From: Rubrobacter_A sp965214435 | Lineage (GTDB): Bacteria; Actinomycetota; Rubrobacteria; Rubrobacterales; Rubrobacteraceae | Direction of reading: 5' to 3' | Length of the DNA: 64,000 nt | Assembly: GCA_965214435.1 (NCBI GenBank) | Contig: OZ243960.1 | Coordinates: 1,984,001-2,048,000, forward strand | Part shown: positions 25,010-33,601 of the stretch, piece by piece | Layout of the letters: each line of letters opens with the position of its first letter | Position numbering within the stretch: position 1 is the stretch's first letter | Made by a program: the position numbers and the translations under genes | Notes under the pieces: generated by a model | The model's input: the letters and a program-made list of their open reading frames with translations, nothing else | Database searches by the model: none | Told to the model about the DNA's origin: nothing

Positions 25010-26633
25010 AGAGAACGAGCCGTTAAACCGCGTCGAGAAGATCAAGCTCGAGCGCCACCCGCTGGAGGTGCGCCAAGCGATCATCGACACGTACTCTAAA
25101 GAAGGCGTGGAGTCGATGCACGCGGTCCCCGGAGAGGTCGAGCGCCTGAAGTGGGCCGGTGTGTACCCGCAGAAGCAGGGCGGAAACGCGTTCATGGTGC
25201 GGATAAAAGTACCCGGCGGCGTCTTGAGCCCGGAGCAGGCCCGGACCATCGGCCAGATAGCGGTGGACTTCGCCAGAGGACCGGAGGAGAACCCGTTATT
25301 CGGGAACAACTTCCTGGATATAACCACCCGGCAAGACATCCAGTTGCACTGGATAAAGATAGAGGACATACCGGAGATCTGGGACCGTTTAGATGCTTCC
25401 GGGCTCACGACCGTCATGGCCTGCGGCGACTCGGCCCGAAACGTCCTCTGCTGCCCGGTCTCGGGGCTGGACGGCGAGGAAATACTCGATGCCTACCCGG
25501 TGGCGCAGGCTATCTCGGACTACTTTACCGGCAACCGCGAGTACGCTAATTTGCCGCGCAAGTTCAAGATCAGTGTGACCGGTTGTTTAGAGGACTGCGG
25601 GCAGGCGGAGATCAACGACATCGGTCTCCTCCCCGCAAAGCTCGACGACGGGACGCTGGGCTTTAACCTCCGGGTCGGCGGCGGCCTCTCGGACGGACCC
25701 CGGATGGCGTCGGACATAGACGTCTTCGTGCGGCCGGAGGAAGCCGTGGAGATCACGCGCGCCATCGCGCAGGTCTTCGGGGAGCTTGGCGACCGGAGCA
25801 ACCGCTGGACCGCCCGGATGCGCTACCTGGTCCAGAGGCTCGGCCCCGAACAGTTCCGGGAGGAACTGGCACAGCGGCTACCCTTCGAGCTTACGCCTGC
25901 CGGTGAGGAGCTTACAAAGCACTACCGCGGAGATCACGTCGGCGTCCACCCCCAGAAGGACGGGAACTACTACGTCGGGTTGAACGTCACGGTCGGCCGG
26001 ATGAGCGGGGAAGACTTCGTCGAGGCTGCACGGCTAGCCGGGGAGTACGGCGGTGACCTCCGGCTCGCGACCGACCAGAACCTGATCATCACCGGCATAG
26101 GAGAGGAGAAGTTGGACGACTTCCTCGCGGAACCTCTGCTGGAGAAGCATTCTCCGAACCCTGGAGCGTTCGAGCGCGGGGTCGTGGCGTGCACCGGCAA
26201 CGAGTTCTGCCGGTTCGCCATCGTGGAGACCAAGATGCGGGCTGTGGAGTGGGCGAAGCACATGGACGAGCACGCCGGGGACGTCGGCCAGGACGCCATA
26301 AGGATGCACTTCTCGGGGTGCTCGGCCTCCTGCGCCCAGCCCCAGATCGGCGACATCGGCTTCCGGGGCGAGACCGCGAAGACGCAAGACGCAATCGTCG
26401 AGGGCGTGGACATCGGGCTCGGCGGTTCTCTAGGCAAGGACGCGGCGTTTATCGACTGGGTCGAGGGCGCGAAGCCCGCCGACGACGTGCCGGGGGCGCT
26501 CCTTTCGCTCGTCGAGCGTTTTAAAGAAGAGCGCCGGGACGGCGAGCGGTTCCACGAGTGGTCGCGGCGCGTGCCGAACAAGGAACTCCGGCGCACGATC
26601 CGGAGCCGGGGCGAGAACAGAGGGAGAGGTTAG
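25002..26633 (+). CDS. Siroheme [4Fe-4S] sulfite (or nitrite) reductase
   Basis: 543-residue assimilatory siroheme reductase with the duplicated ferredoxin-like/siroheme half architecture. Cluster ligands: CTGNEFC (Cys397, Cys403) and CSASC (Cys440, Cys444). The N-terminal half holds VMACGDSARNVLCCPVSGLDGEEI and ISVTGCLEDCGQAEINDIG, whose extra Cys residues recall dissimilatory-type or archaeal reductases. Because it lies between cysH and sat, sulfite to sulfide is the likely reaction; the window has a separate NirB for nitrite. No NADPH flavoprotein partner (CysJ) is present; instead the next gene, 1 bp after the stop, encodes an F420-type electron-input subunit. Confidence 0.88.
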   Translation: MIRENEPLNRVEKIKLERHPLEVRQAIIDTYSKEGVESMHAVPGEVERLKWAGVYPQKQGGNAFMVRIKVPGGVLSPEQARTIGQIAVDFARGPEENPLFGNNFLDITTRQDIQLHWIKIEDIPEIWDRLDASGLTTVMACGDSARNVLCCPVSGLDGEEILDAYPVAQAISDYFTGNREYANLPRKFKISVTGCLEDCGQAEINDIGLLPAKLDDGTLGFNLRVGGGLSDGPRMASDIDVFVRPEEAVEITRAIAQVFGELGDRSNRWTARMRYLVQRLGPEQFREELAQRLPFELTPAGEELTKHYRGDHVGVHPQKDGNYYVGLNVTVGRMSGEDFVEAARLAGEYGGDLRLATDQNLIITGIGEEKLDDFLAEPLLEKHSPNPGAFERGVVACTGNEFCRFAIVETKMRAVEWAKHMDEHAGDVGQDAIRMHFSGCSASCAQPQIGDIGFRGETAKTQDAIVEGVDIGLGGSLGKDAAFIDWVEGAKPADDVPGALLSLVERFKEERRDGERFHEWSRRVPNKELRRTIRSRGENRGRG

Positions 26634-26634
26634 T

Positions 26635-27828
26635 TTGGCCGGTTTCGACATCCGGGACTTGATGAACGACGTCGAGGAAGCGCCGGGTAAGGTCTGGTTC
26701 TGGGACCTTGAGAAAGCCGTTATAGACGCCGACCGCTGCGTGCAGTGCGGCGTGTGCGTCGCGGCCTGCCCGACGGACTCCATCGGCATCGGCACGGACG
26801 ACCTGCCGGAGCTGGTAAAGATGTGCACCGGCTGCTCTCTGTGCTGGGACTTCTGCCCGCGGGGAGGGTTGCAGTACGAGTCCACGTGGAAAATCCTCGG
26901 GGCGGACCGGAGCATCGAGGGTGTGGGGCACGTCGAGGAGTCGTACACCGCCCGGGTAGACCCGATGATAGAGGGAGTCCAGGACGGCGGCGTGGTTAGC
27001 GCGCTCTTGATCTCATTGCTGGAGGCGGACGAGATAGACGGTGTACTACTGGCCCGCGAGAGCGCGTCGGAGCCGTGGAAGGGTGAGGCTTTCCTGGCCC
27101 GCACGCCGGACGAGGTGCGCGAATGCGCCGGGAGCTTCTACAACCAGACGCTGGCCCTCGGGCACGTGGACTTCAAGGGTTACGAGTTACCGCCGAACCC
27201 GCGCATAGCGGTCGTGGGCACGCCGTGCGAGATCGAGGGTATCAAAGCGATGCAGGCCCGGCCCTGGAGCTGGGGTTCCTCGCAGGTAGAAGCCCTTACG
27301 CTCACCATAGCGCTCTTGTGCACCAAGAGCTTTAACTACGAGAAGCTGATGCTCGATGAAATCCGGGAGAAGCGCGGCGTCGCCCTCGAAGACATCGGCC
27401 GGGTGGACATCATCCGGGGCAAGCTCATCGTCCAGGGCCATTCTGGAGAAGAAATATTCGCCGAGCCCATAAAGGACTTCCACGGCGCGGCCTTGAAGGG
27501 CTGCGACGAGTGCGCGGACTTCATGGGCCACGCGGCGGACATCTCCGTCGGGAGCGTCGGGAGCGCCGACGGCTACTCCTCGGTCCTCGTCCGCAGCGAG
27601 GAAGGATTATCGGCCTTCGAGCACGTGCGGGATAAACTACAATTGCGGGAGCTTGACAAGCCGGAAGCTTTGGATAAGCTTGACGCTTTGGACAAGAAGG
27701 TTGCATTCAAGGCTTTAAAGCGGGCCTTTGATCCTGAAGCGCCGCTGTTCATAGACTACGAGGAGCACCTGGAGAACTACGGGGAGACGGACCGGGCCCC
27801 GGCCGAACACGAGGCGGTGAGGTACTAG
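26635..27828 (+). CDS. FrhB-like F420H2 oxidoreductase subunit with two [4Fe-4S] clusters
   Basis: 397 residues. An N-terminal dicluster ferredoxin domain has CVQCGVCVAACP (Cys35-45) and CTGCSLCWDFCP (Cys64-74); then the coenzyme F420 hydrogenase/dehydrogenase beta-subunit fold with DGGVVSALLISLLEADEIDGVLLA, VVGTPCEIEGIKAMQ and the family signature GCDECADFMGHAADISVGSVGS. FrhB/FpoF proteins bind FAD and oxidise or reduce F420; the N-terminal half of archaeal Fsr (F420-dependent sulfite reductase) is the same module. TTG start 1 bp after the sulfite reductase stop. It likely feeds electrons from F420H2 to that reductase. A near-repeat (KPEALDKLDALDKK) occurs close to the C-terminus. Confidence 0.85.
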   Translation: MAGFDIRDLMNDVEEAPGKVWFWDLEKAVIDADRCVQCGVCVAACPTDSIGIGTDDLPELVKMCTGCSLCWDFCPRGGLQYESTWKILGADRSIEGVGHVEESYTARVDPMIEGVQDGGVVSALLISLLEADEIDGVLLARESASEPWKGEAFLARTPDEVRECAGSFYNQTLALGHVDFKGYELPPNPRIAVVGTPCEIEGIKAMQARPWSWGSSQVEALTLTIALLCTKSFNYEKLMLDEIREKRGVALEDIGRVDIIRGKLIVQGHSGEEIFAEPIKDFHGAALKGCDECADFMGHAADISVGSVGSADGYSSVLVRSEEGLSAFEHVRDKLQLRELDKPEALDKLDALDKKVAFKALKRAFDPEAPLFIDYEEHLENYGETDRAPAEHEAVRY

Positions 27829-27830
27829 CT

Positions 27831-28190
27831 GTGGAGAAAATGCGCACGGAGTTAAACCTGCCCGAGGAGCCTTCCGGGCTCCGGGCGGATACACGCCGGA
27901 TACTGGAGAACTCCCCCGAGGACGGCACGCGCCTCATCCGGGACGCGGCCTTTGTCGCGGAAACGCTCTGGGACGAATGGGGTGACGACCTCCGCGACGC
28001 CGGTATGGACTACGGGCAGTTTCTCACCATAGCCCGTGGCTACTCCGGGGAACTGCGGCTCTGGGTCGTCGGCGAGCGTCCCTGGAAACACTGCGTCTCC
28101 GGTCTCGCCGGACGGGTAACCCGGCGGCTGCCCGCCACTCCTAAAGATCAGCGCGAACAAGTCCTTCTCTGCTCGGAGGGTTGCCGATGA
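27831..28190 (+). CDS. Small protein of unknown function in the cys operon
   Basis: 119 residues, GTG 27831 or ATG 27840. Acidic helical N-terminal half (RADTRRILENSPEDGTRLIRDAAFVAETLWDEWGDDL), then MDYGQFLTIARGYSGELRLWVVGERPWKHCVSGLAGRVTRRLP, with two Cys near positions 89 and 114. No signal peptide or membrane segment. Not recognised. It starts 2 bp after the FrhB-like gene and overlaps sat by 4 bp, so it is surely part of the operon and could be a subunit or assembly factor of the reductase. Confidence 0.75.
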   Translation: MEKMRTELNLPEEPSGLRADTRRILENSPEDGTRLIRDAAFVAETLWDEWGDDLRDAGMDYGQFLTIARGYSGELRLWVVGERPWKHCVSGLAGRVTRRLPATPKDQREQVLLCSEGCR

Positions 28191-29368
28191 AGGCACCAGC
28201 GAAACCTGCAGCGGTACCCCACGGCGGCGAACTCGTAGACCGGCGGGCTCCGAAAGATGAGAGGTCAGATCGGCTATCGGCCGCTGAGAACCTGGCAAAG
28301 CTGACTCTAGGCCCTCGGACGCTCTCGGACCTGGAGATGATCTCGACCGGCGTCTTTAGCCCGCTTACAGGCTTTATGGTCCGCGACGACTACGAATCCG
28401 TGGTCGAAAACATGCGTCTCGCCAACGGCCTCGTCTGGAGCCTGCCGGTAACACTCTCGGCCAGCGAGGACGAAGTAAGTTCCGTAAACGTCGGGGATGA
28501 GGTTGCGCTAACGGATTCGGACGGGCGCATCGTGGCGACCATGACCGTCGAGGATCTGTACTCCTACGACAAGGAGCGCGAGGCCCGGGAGGTCTACCGG
28601 ACGACCGAGGAGGCTCACCCCGGCGTGGCCGCGCTCTACGCGCAGGGTGGTACCCTGGTCGGCGGCGAGGTAACGCTGCTCGAAGACGAGCCGAGCCCGC
28701 GGCCGTTCCCCGGCTACTACTACGAGCCGGCGGAGTTGCGGGAGCTGTTCGCGGAGAAGGGCTGGCGACGGGTCGTCGGCTTCCAGACCCGCAACCCAGT
28801 CCACAGGGCGCACGAGTACATCCAGAAGAGCGCTTTAGAGACCGTGGACGGGCTGCTGTTGAACCCGCTCGTCGGGGAGACCAAGTCCGACGACATCCCG
28901 GCGGCGGTCCGGATGGAGTCCTACGAGACCATCCTGGAGCGGTACTACCCTAAAGACCGGACGGTCCTCGCGGTGTTCCCGGCGGCTATGCGTTACGCGG
29001 GACCGCGGGAGGCTATCTTCCACGCCATTTGCCGCAAGAACTACGGCTGCACGCACTTTATCGTAGGGAGGGATCACGCCGGGGTCGGCAGCTACTACGG
29101 CACCTACGACGCGCAAGCCATCTTCGAGCAGTTCAGCGAGGACGACCTCGGTATAACGCCGCTGATGTTCGAGCACGCCTTTTTCTGCCTCAACTGCGGG
29201 GGGATGGCGACGACCAAGACCTGCCCGCACGACAACGAGTCGCACGTCTTTTTCTCTGGGACCCGAGTGCGGGAGATGCTCACAAAGGGCGAGTATCCGC
29301 CGCCGGAGTTCTCGCGGCCGGAGGTGGTCGAAGTACTCATAGAAGGTCTAAAAGCCCAGAACGGGTAG
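28187..29368 (+). CDS. sat: Sulfate adenylyltransferase (ATP sulfurylase)
   Basis: About 393 residues, homo-oligomeric Sat/PAPS-synthetase-type enzyme converting sulfate and ATP to APS. Motifs: FSPLTGFM, GFQTRNPVHRAHEYIQ (the HxGH-like catalytic pair), the conserved KSDDIPAAVRMESYE, and GRDHAGVGSYYG, plus a C-terminal zinc-type CLNCGGMATTKTCPHD seen in bacterial and archaeal Sat. ATG 28187 overlaps the preceding stop (ATGA) and is preferred to TTG 28181. Confidence 0.94.
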   Translation: MKAPAKPAAVPHGGELVDRRAPKDERSDRLSAAENLAKLTLGPRTLSDLEMISTGVFSPLTGFMVRDDYESVVENMRLANGLVWSLPVTLSASEDEVSSVNVGDEVALTDSDGRIVATMTVEDLYSYDKEREAREVYRTTEEAHPGVAALYAQGGTLVGGEVTLLEDEPSPRPFPGYYYEPAELRELFAEKGWRRVVGFQTRNPVHRAHEYIQKSALETVDGLLLNPLVGETKSDDIPAAVRMESYETILERYYPKDRTVLAVFPAAMRYAGPREAIFHAICRKNYGCTHFIVGRDHAGVGSYYGTYDAQAIFEQFSEDDLGITPLMFEHAFFCLNCGGMATTKTCPHDNESHVFFSGTRVREMLTKGEYPPPEFSRPEVVEVLIEGLKAQNG

Positions 29369-29404
29369 AACCAGTCTCATACAAAAATGCAAAGGAAGGA
29401 TAGT

Positions 29405-29974
29405 ATGGAAAATGGAACGGTCGGGCGCGGTTTCACGCTGTGGTTTACGGGGCTCTCGGGAGCGGGTAAAACCACAATCAGCGAGATCGTCGAGCGCGAG
29501 CTTAGGGAACGCCACGGCAAGATAGAAGTCCTCGACGGCGACATCGTAAGAACTAACCTGTCAAAGGGCCTCGGCTTTTCCAGGGAGGATCGGGACACGA
29601 ACATCTTGAGGATAGGTTTCGTGGCGAACCTCCTGACCCGCAACGGGGTCGGGGTGATCGTCAGCGCCATCTCGCCGTACAAGGAGGCCCGCGACCAGGT
29701 GCGCCGCGAGATCGGCGAGGACTTTCTTGAGGTGTTTATCGACTGCCCGGTAGAAGTGTGTGCCGAGCGGGATGTAAAGGGATTGTACGCCAAGGCTTAC
29801 GCCGGGGAGATCAAGGAGTTCACCGGCGTCTCCGACCCCTACGAGCCGCCGGCCGCCCCGGAGCTTACGGTAAAGACGGACGAGGAAGAGCCTTCCGAGA
29901 GCGCGAGGAAGGTTATAGGAAAGCTCGAAGAACTCGGCTACCTGGAACCGGCAGAGGAGTATAACCGGGCGTAA
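29405..29974 (+). CDS. cysC: Adenylylsulfate kinase
   Basis: About 189 residues. P-loop GLSGAGKTT, then VLDGDIVRTNLSKGLGFSREDRDTNI and ISPYKEARDQVR, which define APS kinases making PAPS. ATG 29405 is chosen since AGGAAGGA lies 5 bp before it; ATG 29387 is upstream of that site. PAPS could serve CysH or sulfation. The stop shares a base with the next gene's ATG (TAATG). Confidence 0.93.
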   Translation: MENGTVGRGFTLWFTGLSGAGKTTISEIVERELRERHGKIEVLDGDIVRTNLSKGLGFSREDRDTNILRIGFVANLLTRNGVGVIVSAISPYKEARDQVRREIGEDFLEVFIDCPVEVCAERDVKGLYAKAYAGEIKEFTGVSDPYEPPAAPELTVKTDEEEPSESARKVIGKLEELGYLEPAEEYNRA

Positions 29975-30774
29975 TGGTCGAGCCCGGCCCGGCACTGTTC
30001 GGCCTGCTGGTCGGTTTTCTGGTCGGCCTCACCGGTGTCGGGGGCGGGTCTCTGATGACGCCGTTCCTGATCGTCACGCTCGGCGTCCCCGCGCCGACGG
30101 CCATCGGCACCGACCTGGTCTACGCGACGGTCACCAAGATGGTCGGCTCCGTCCAGCACTACCGGCAGCGGTCGGTCAACCTGGAGGTCGCGCTGTTCTT
30201 AGGGTTCGGGAGCATCCCGGCGGCCCTCCTCGGAGTGTGGACGCTGGAGTGGATAAAAGGTGCCTTCGACCCCGCGCGGGTAGACGCCATAATGACCATG
30301 GTCATAGCGGTAACCCTGGTAGCGGTCGGGTCGTCGCTCATCTTCCGCACTTTCATGCCCGACCGGTGGGCCGGCCGCCGCAACACGAACCGCTGGGACG
30401 GCAAAGGCTCGATGAGCCGCAAACGGCGGACACTCACCATTGTGTTCGGGGCCACGGGTGGCTACCTCGTGGGCCTGACGTCCATAGGGAGCGGGAGCAT
30501 AATGGCTGTGCTATTGCTGCTGCTGTACCCGCTTTCGCCGGCGGTAATAGTCGGTACGGATATAGCCCACGCCACGGTGCTCTCCCTGGTCACCGGCCTC
30601 GCTCACCTGGCGAGCGGGAACGTGGACCTCGGGCTCGTCGGGACGCTGCTCCTCGGCAGTATCCCGGGCGTAATAGTTGGCAGCCTGGTGGCCCCGCGGC
30701 TGCCGGGGCGTCCCTTGCGGGTGGTGCTGGCCGTTATGCTGGTCTTTGTCGGTTTCCGGTTGCTGGTAACGTAG
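29974..30774 (+). CDS. TauE/SafE (TSUP) family anion transporter
   Basis: 266 residues with about eight hydrophobic helices in two related halves, each with the family repeat: GFLVGLTGVGGGSLMTPFLI...VPAPTAIGTDLVYATVTKMVGS and GYLVGLTSIGSGSIMAVLLLL...VIVGTDIAHATVLSLVTGLAHL. TSUP proteins move sulfite, sulfate or organosulfonates. As last gene of the cys operon, with no CysUWA or SulP importer in view, it may import sulfate or export excess sulfite. Confidence 0.88.
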   Translation: MVEPGPALFGLLVGFLVGLTGVGGGSLMTPFLIVTLGVPAPTAIGTDLVYATVTKMVGSVQHYRQRSVNLEVALFLGFGSIPAALLGVWTLEWIKGAFDPARVDAIMTMVIAVTLVAVGSSLIFRTFMPDRWAGRRNTNRWDGKGSMSRKRRTLTIVFGATGGYLVGLTSIGSGSIMAVLLLLLYPLSPAVIVGTDIAHATVLSLVTGLAHLASGNVDLGLVGTLLLGSIPGVIVGSLVAPRLPGRPLRVVLAVMLVFVGFRLLVT

Positions 30775-30823
30775 AAAGTACCGGCGGGGTTTCCCGGTCT
30801 CCGGTAGAAGGTAGTATGTAACT

Positions 30824-31483
30824 ATGAGCCTGCAACTCATCGCGCAGTTCGTCACCCCGGCGACCAACGTCATCCTGACGATTGTGTTCGCCATCGGGTA
30901 CTACGTCCTGATCCGCCAGCAGCGCGAGACGCTGAACGAAATGCAGGAAGCCCGCATGTCCGGCGGCCGGCCGCAGGTAATAGTCCAGGCGGACTACAAC
31001 CGGCTGCCCGAGGTAGACCTCCTCGTGCGTAACGTCCAAGGCGGGGCGGCCCGGGAGATAGAGTTCAGCTTCTCGGCTCCCGTGGAAAGCTCCGACGATT
31101 TCGTAGTCTCGGAACTACCGTACTTTAAGGAGGGCCTGGATTTCCTGGAGCCGGGAGGTGAAATATCCTGCTTCTGGGACTCTCTAGACTCGCTAATACC
31201 GTTTCTAAAAGAGAAAGGTCTTACGGACGGTATCGTGGTGACCGTAAAGTATTACTCCCTCGGCGGAAAAAGCTACACGAACCAGTGGCGGGTCAACCCG
31301 CTCCTGTTCGAGGGCTACCGCGACAGTTCCTACAAGGGCCTCGAAGATTTGGCCCGCGCCACGGAGAGGATCTCCACGAACGTTGAAAAGCTGGTCGAGC
31401 GCCAGGACGAACGTCAGGACGAACGTCGTCAAGACCAACGCCAGGACCGGACCGCCGGGTACGGGCCGGACAACCACTACTAG
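30824..31483 (+). CDS. Membrane-anchored protein of unknown function
   Basis: 219 residues. One N-terminal transmembrane helix (ITPATNVILTIVFAIGYYVLI region), a short coiled-coil-like stretch (RQQRETLNEMQEARMS), a beta-rich domain (PQVIVQADYNRLPEVDLLVRNVQGGAAREIEFSFSAPVES) and a C-terminus of tandem Glu-Arg-Gln-Asp units (ERQDERQDERRQDQRQDR) that should be helical and highly charged. The beta domain looks like an Ig-type or DUF fold that measures nothing obvious. The luciferase-like gene follows 8 bp later. Confidence 0.7.
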   Translation: MSLQLIAQFVTPATNVILTIVFAIGYYVLIRQQRETLNEMQEARMSGGRPQVIVQADYNRLPEVDLLVRNVQGGAAREIEFSFSAPVESSDDFVVSELPYFKEGLDFLEPGGEISCFWDSLDSLIPFLKEKGLTDGIVVTVKYYSLGGKSYTNQWRVNPLLFEGYRDSSYKGLEDLARATERISTNVEKLVERQDERQDERRQDQRQDRTAGYGPDNHY

Positions 31484-31491
31484 GAGGGGCG

Positions 31492-32526
31492 TTGGCGATA
31501 GAATCTGGTTCCCCGAGCTTTGGTCTGTGGTACGACTTCCGGCAGGAGTTGCCGGCGATGCAGAACTACGCGGACTTCTACGCCGAGTGCCTGGAGGAGA
31601 TAGAGGAAGGAGAGTCTCTAGGGTTCTCCGACGTCTGGCTCTCGGAGCATCACTTTGTCGATGATGGGTACCTGCCATCCCCGCTCGTGGTCGCCGGGGC
31701 GATAGCCGCCCGGACCCGGAGTATCCGGATCGGGACGAACGTCCTCCTGCTTCCCCTGCACCACCCGCTGCGGGTCGCCGAAGACTCCGTCGCCGTAGAC
31801 CTCCTCTCCGGCGGACGCTTTACGCTCGGGGTCGGATCCGGCTACGTCCAGAACGAGTACGAGGCCCTGGGTGTGGATATGGGTAAACGCCCGTCCCTCA
31901 TGGAAGAGGGAGTAGAGGTGATCCGGCAGTGCTTTACCGAAGGCCATACCGGGTACAGCGGTAAACGCTGGAACCTCAAGGACCTGCCATTCGCCCCGCG
32001 GCCGGCGGGCCGCCTGCCGATATACCTCGGCGGCTCCACGGAACCAGCATTCGACCGGGCCGCCCGCATCTCCGACGGTTTCCTGGCCTCCGGCCTTCTG
32101 AGCGACTTCGGCAGTACTTACGGGAGCCTCCGGGAAAAGTTGTCCGAACACGGGCGAGCGCCGGGAGATTTCCCGTTTGTGGCATCGGTGACAGTCTTTG
32201 TGCACGAGTTGCCGGATCGGGCCTGGGACCTGGCGTCCCCGGCGATAGCCTACCGGACAAACCGCTACGCCGAGTGGGGTTCAAAGCCCGACGGCGCCAC
32301 CCCGCGCCGGATACGCTCCGACGACCTGCCGCGCGAGGAGTACGCCGTTGGAACGCCCGAAGAGGTAACGGAGAGCCTCATCCGGCTCTACCGGGAAGCG
32401 CCCTACGACCACCTGTGCTCTTGGGGCCGGCTGCCGGGGATGACGCACGAGCAGGCGCTCGCTTCGATGCGGCTGTTTGCCGCCGAGGTCGCCCCGGCGG
32501 TCCGGGAGGCGGTGACCGCCCGGTGA
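31492..32526 (+). CDS. Luciferase-like (LLM class) flavin- or F420-dependent oxidoreductase
   Basis: 344-residue TIM-barrel enzyme of the bacterial luciferase superfamily: FGLWYDFRQELP, EGESLGFSDVWLSEHHFVDDGYLPSPLVVAGAIAARTRSIRIGTNVLLLPLHHPLRVAEDSVAVDLLSGGRFTLGVGSGYVQNEYEALGVD, and PIYLGGSTEPAFDRAARISDGFLAS. The EHH segment is typical of both FMN- and F420-using members. TTG start after AGGAGGGGCG. It overlaps the next gene, a PPOX/nitroreductase fusion, by 4 bp, which leans toward an F420-related role. Confidence 0.88.
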   Translation: MAIESGSPSFGLWYDFRQELPAMQNYADFYAECLEEIEEGESLGFSDVWLSEHHFVDDGYLPSPLVVAGAIAARTRSIRIGTNVLLLPLHHPLRVAEDSVAVDLLSGGRFTLGVGSGYVQNEYEALGVDMGKRPSLMEEGVEVIRQCFTEGHTGYSGKRWNLKDLPFAPRPAGRLPIYLGGSTEPAFDRAARISDGFLASGLLSDFGSTYGSLREKLSEHGRAPGDFPFVASVTVFVHELPDRAWDLASPAIAYRTNRYAEWGSKPDGATPRRIRSDDLPREEYAVGTPEEVTESLIRLYREAPYDHLCSWGRLPGMTHEQALASMRLFAAEVAPAVREAVTAR

Positions 32527-33590
32527 AAGCGGCTTCGGCGCTTGACCTGGATCAGGACGCGTTCCTGGTCCGCCAACGTGTCGCCCGCCTGGCTACCGCC
32601 GACGGATCCGGAAAACCGCACGCTATACCGGTCTGCTTTGCCCTCTCGCAGAAAGCGGAGAAAGTCTTTATCGCCCTCGACGAAAAACCGAAGAGCGTAC
32701 CCGCCTCCCGGCTCAAAAGGGTCCGGAACATCGTCGAGAACCCGGAGGTCGCGCTCATAGCCGACCGCTACGCCGAGGACTGGAGCCAACTCGCGTTTGT
32801 AATGGTCCGCGGCCGGGCCGACGTCCTGGAGCCCGGCGAGGGCGGGCACGCGGAAGCCGTGCGGCTCCTGCGCGGCAAGTACCACCAGTACGAGCGGATG
32901 CGGATAGAAGAAAACCCGGTCATAGAGCTCCGGGCCGACAAAGCCGTTTCCTGGGGAGACCTCACCGCCCCGGATACCGCAGGACTACCCATTCTCGACA
33001 CCATTCACGGCCGGCGCTCGGTGCGGAAGTACCTGGATAAACCGGTGCCGGAGAGAGTTATAGACCGGATGCTGGATGCCGCCCGCTGGGCACCCTCGCC
33101 CCACGGCCGCCAACCCTGGCGCTTTGCGGTACTGACCGGAGCCGCGTCCAAAGCGCGGCTGGCGGACGCCATGGGGGAGGAGTGGCGGAGAAATCTCCGG
33201 ATGGACGGCCAGGATGCCGGAGTGGTGGACAAACGCCTCGAAGGTTCCCGGCGGCGGCTCCGGGAGGCGCCGGTCCTCGTGCTGCTGTGTCTCTACACCG
33301 GGGACCTCGACAGCTACCCGGATCCCGCCCGGCAAGAGGCCGAGACCGCTATGGCGGTCCAGAGCCTGGGCGCCGCGGCCCAGAACATGCTCCTCGCCGC
33401 CTATGGCTTCGGGCTCGACACCGGCTGGATGTGCGCCCCGTTGTTCTGTCCGGAAGAGGTTAGAAACGCTTTAGACCTGGCCCCGGATCTCATACCACAC
33501 GCGCTGCTCACGCTCGGGTACGCCGACGGCGACCCGCCAAAACGCCGGGGGCGGCAATCACTGGAAGAGCTTGTCGTCTACCGGGGTTGA
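32523..33590 (+). CDS. PPOX (Rv0121-type) domain fused to FbiB-like nitroreductase domain
   Basis: 355 residues from GTG 32523, which overlaps the previous stop (GTGA). Residues about 1-140 form a PPOX-class split barrel of the probable F420-dependent Rv0121 type (VRQRVARLATADGSGKPHAIPVCFAL...SVPASRLKRVRNIVENPEVALIADRYAEDWSQLAFVMVRGRA). Residues about 155-345 form a nitroreductase fold (GRRSVRKYLDKPVPERVIDRMLDAARWAPSPHGRQPWRFAVLT) whose later part (WRRNLRMDG, APVLVLLCL, SYPDPARQEAETAM, GAAAQNMLLAAYGFGLDTGWMCAPLFCPEEVRNALDL) matches the C-terminal domain of mycobacterial FbiB, the FMN enzyme reducing dehydro-F420-0. In mycobacteria that domain is fused to CofE instead. Confidence 0.82.
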   Translation: MKAASALDLDQDAFLVRQRVARLATADGSGKPHAIPVCFALSQKAEKVFIALDEKPKSVPASRLKRVRNIVENPEVALIADRYAEDWSQLAFVMVRGRADVLEPGEGGHAEAVRLLRGKYHQYERMRIEENPVIELRADKAVSWGDLTAPDTAGLPILDTIHGRRSVRKYLDKPVPERVIDRMLDAARWAPSPHGRQPWRFAVLTGAASKARLADAMGEEWRRNLRMDGQDAGVVDKRLEGSRRRLREAPVLVLLCLYTGDLDSYPDPARQEAETAMAVQSLGAAAQNMLLAAYGFGLDTGWMCAPLFCPEEVRNALDLAPDLIPHALLTLGYADGDPPKRRGRQSLEELVVYRG

Positions 33591-33601
33591 CCCGGAACCT
33601 T

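Noticed and set aside
26521..26931. Minus-strand frame of 136 codons across the start of the FrhB-like gene
   Set aside because: Shadow of the ferredoxin-domain coding sequence; no start context or family match.
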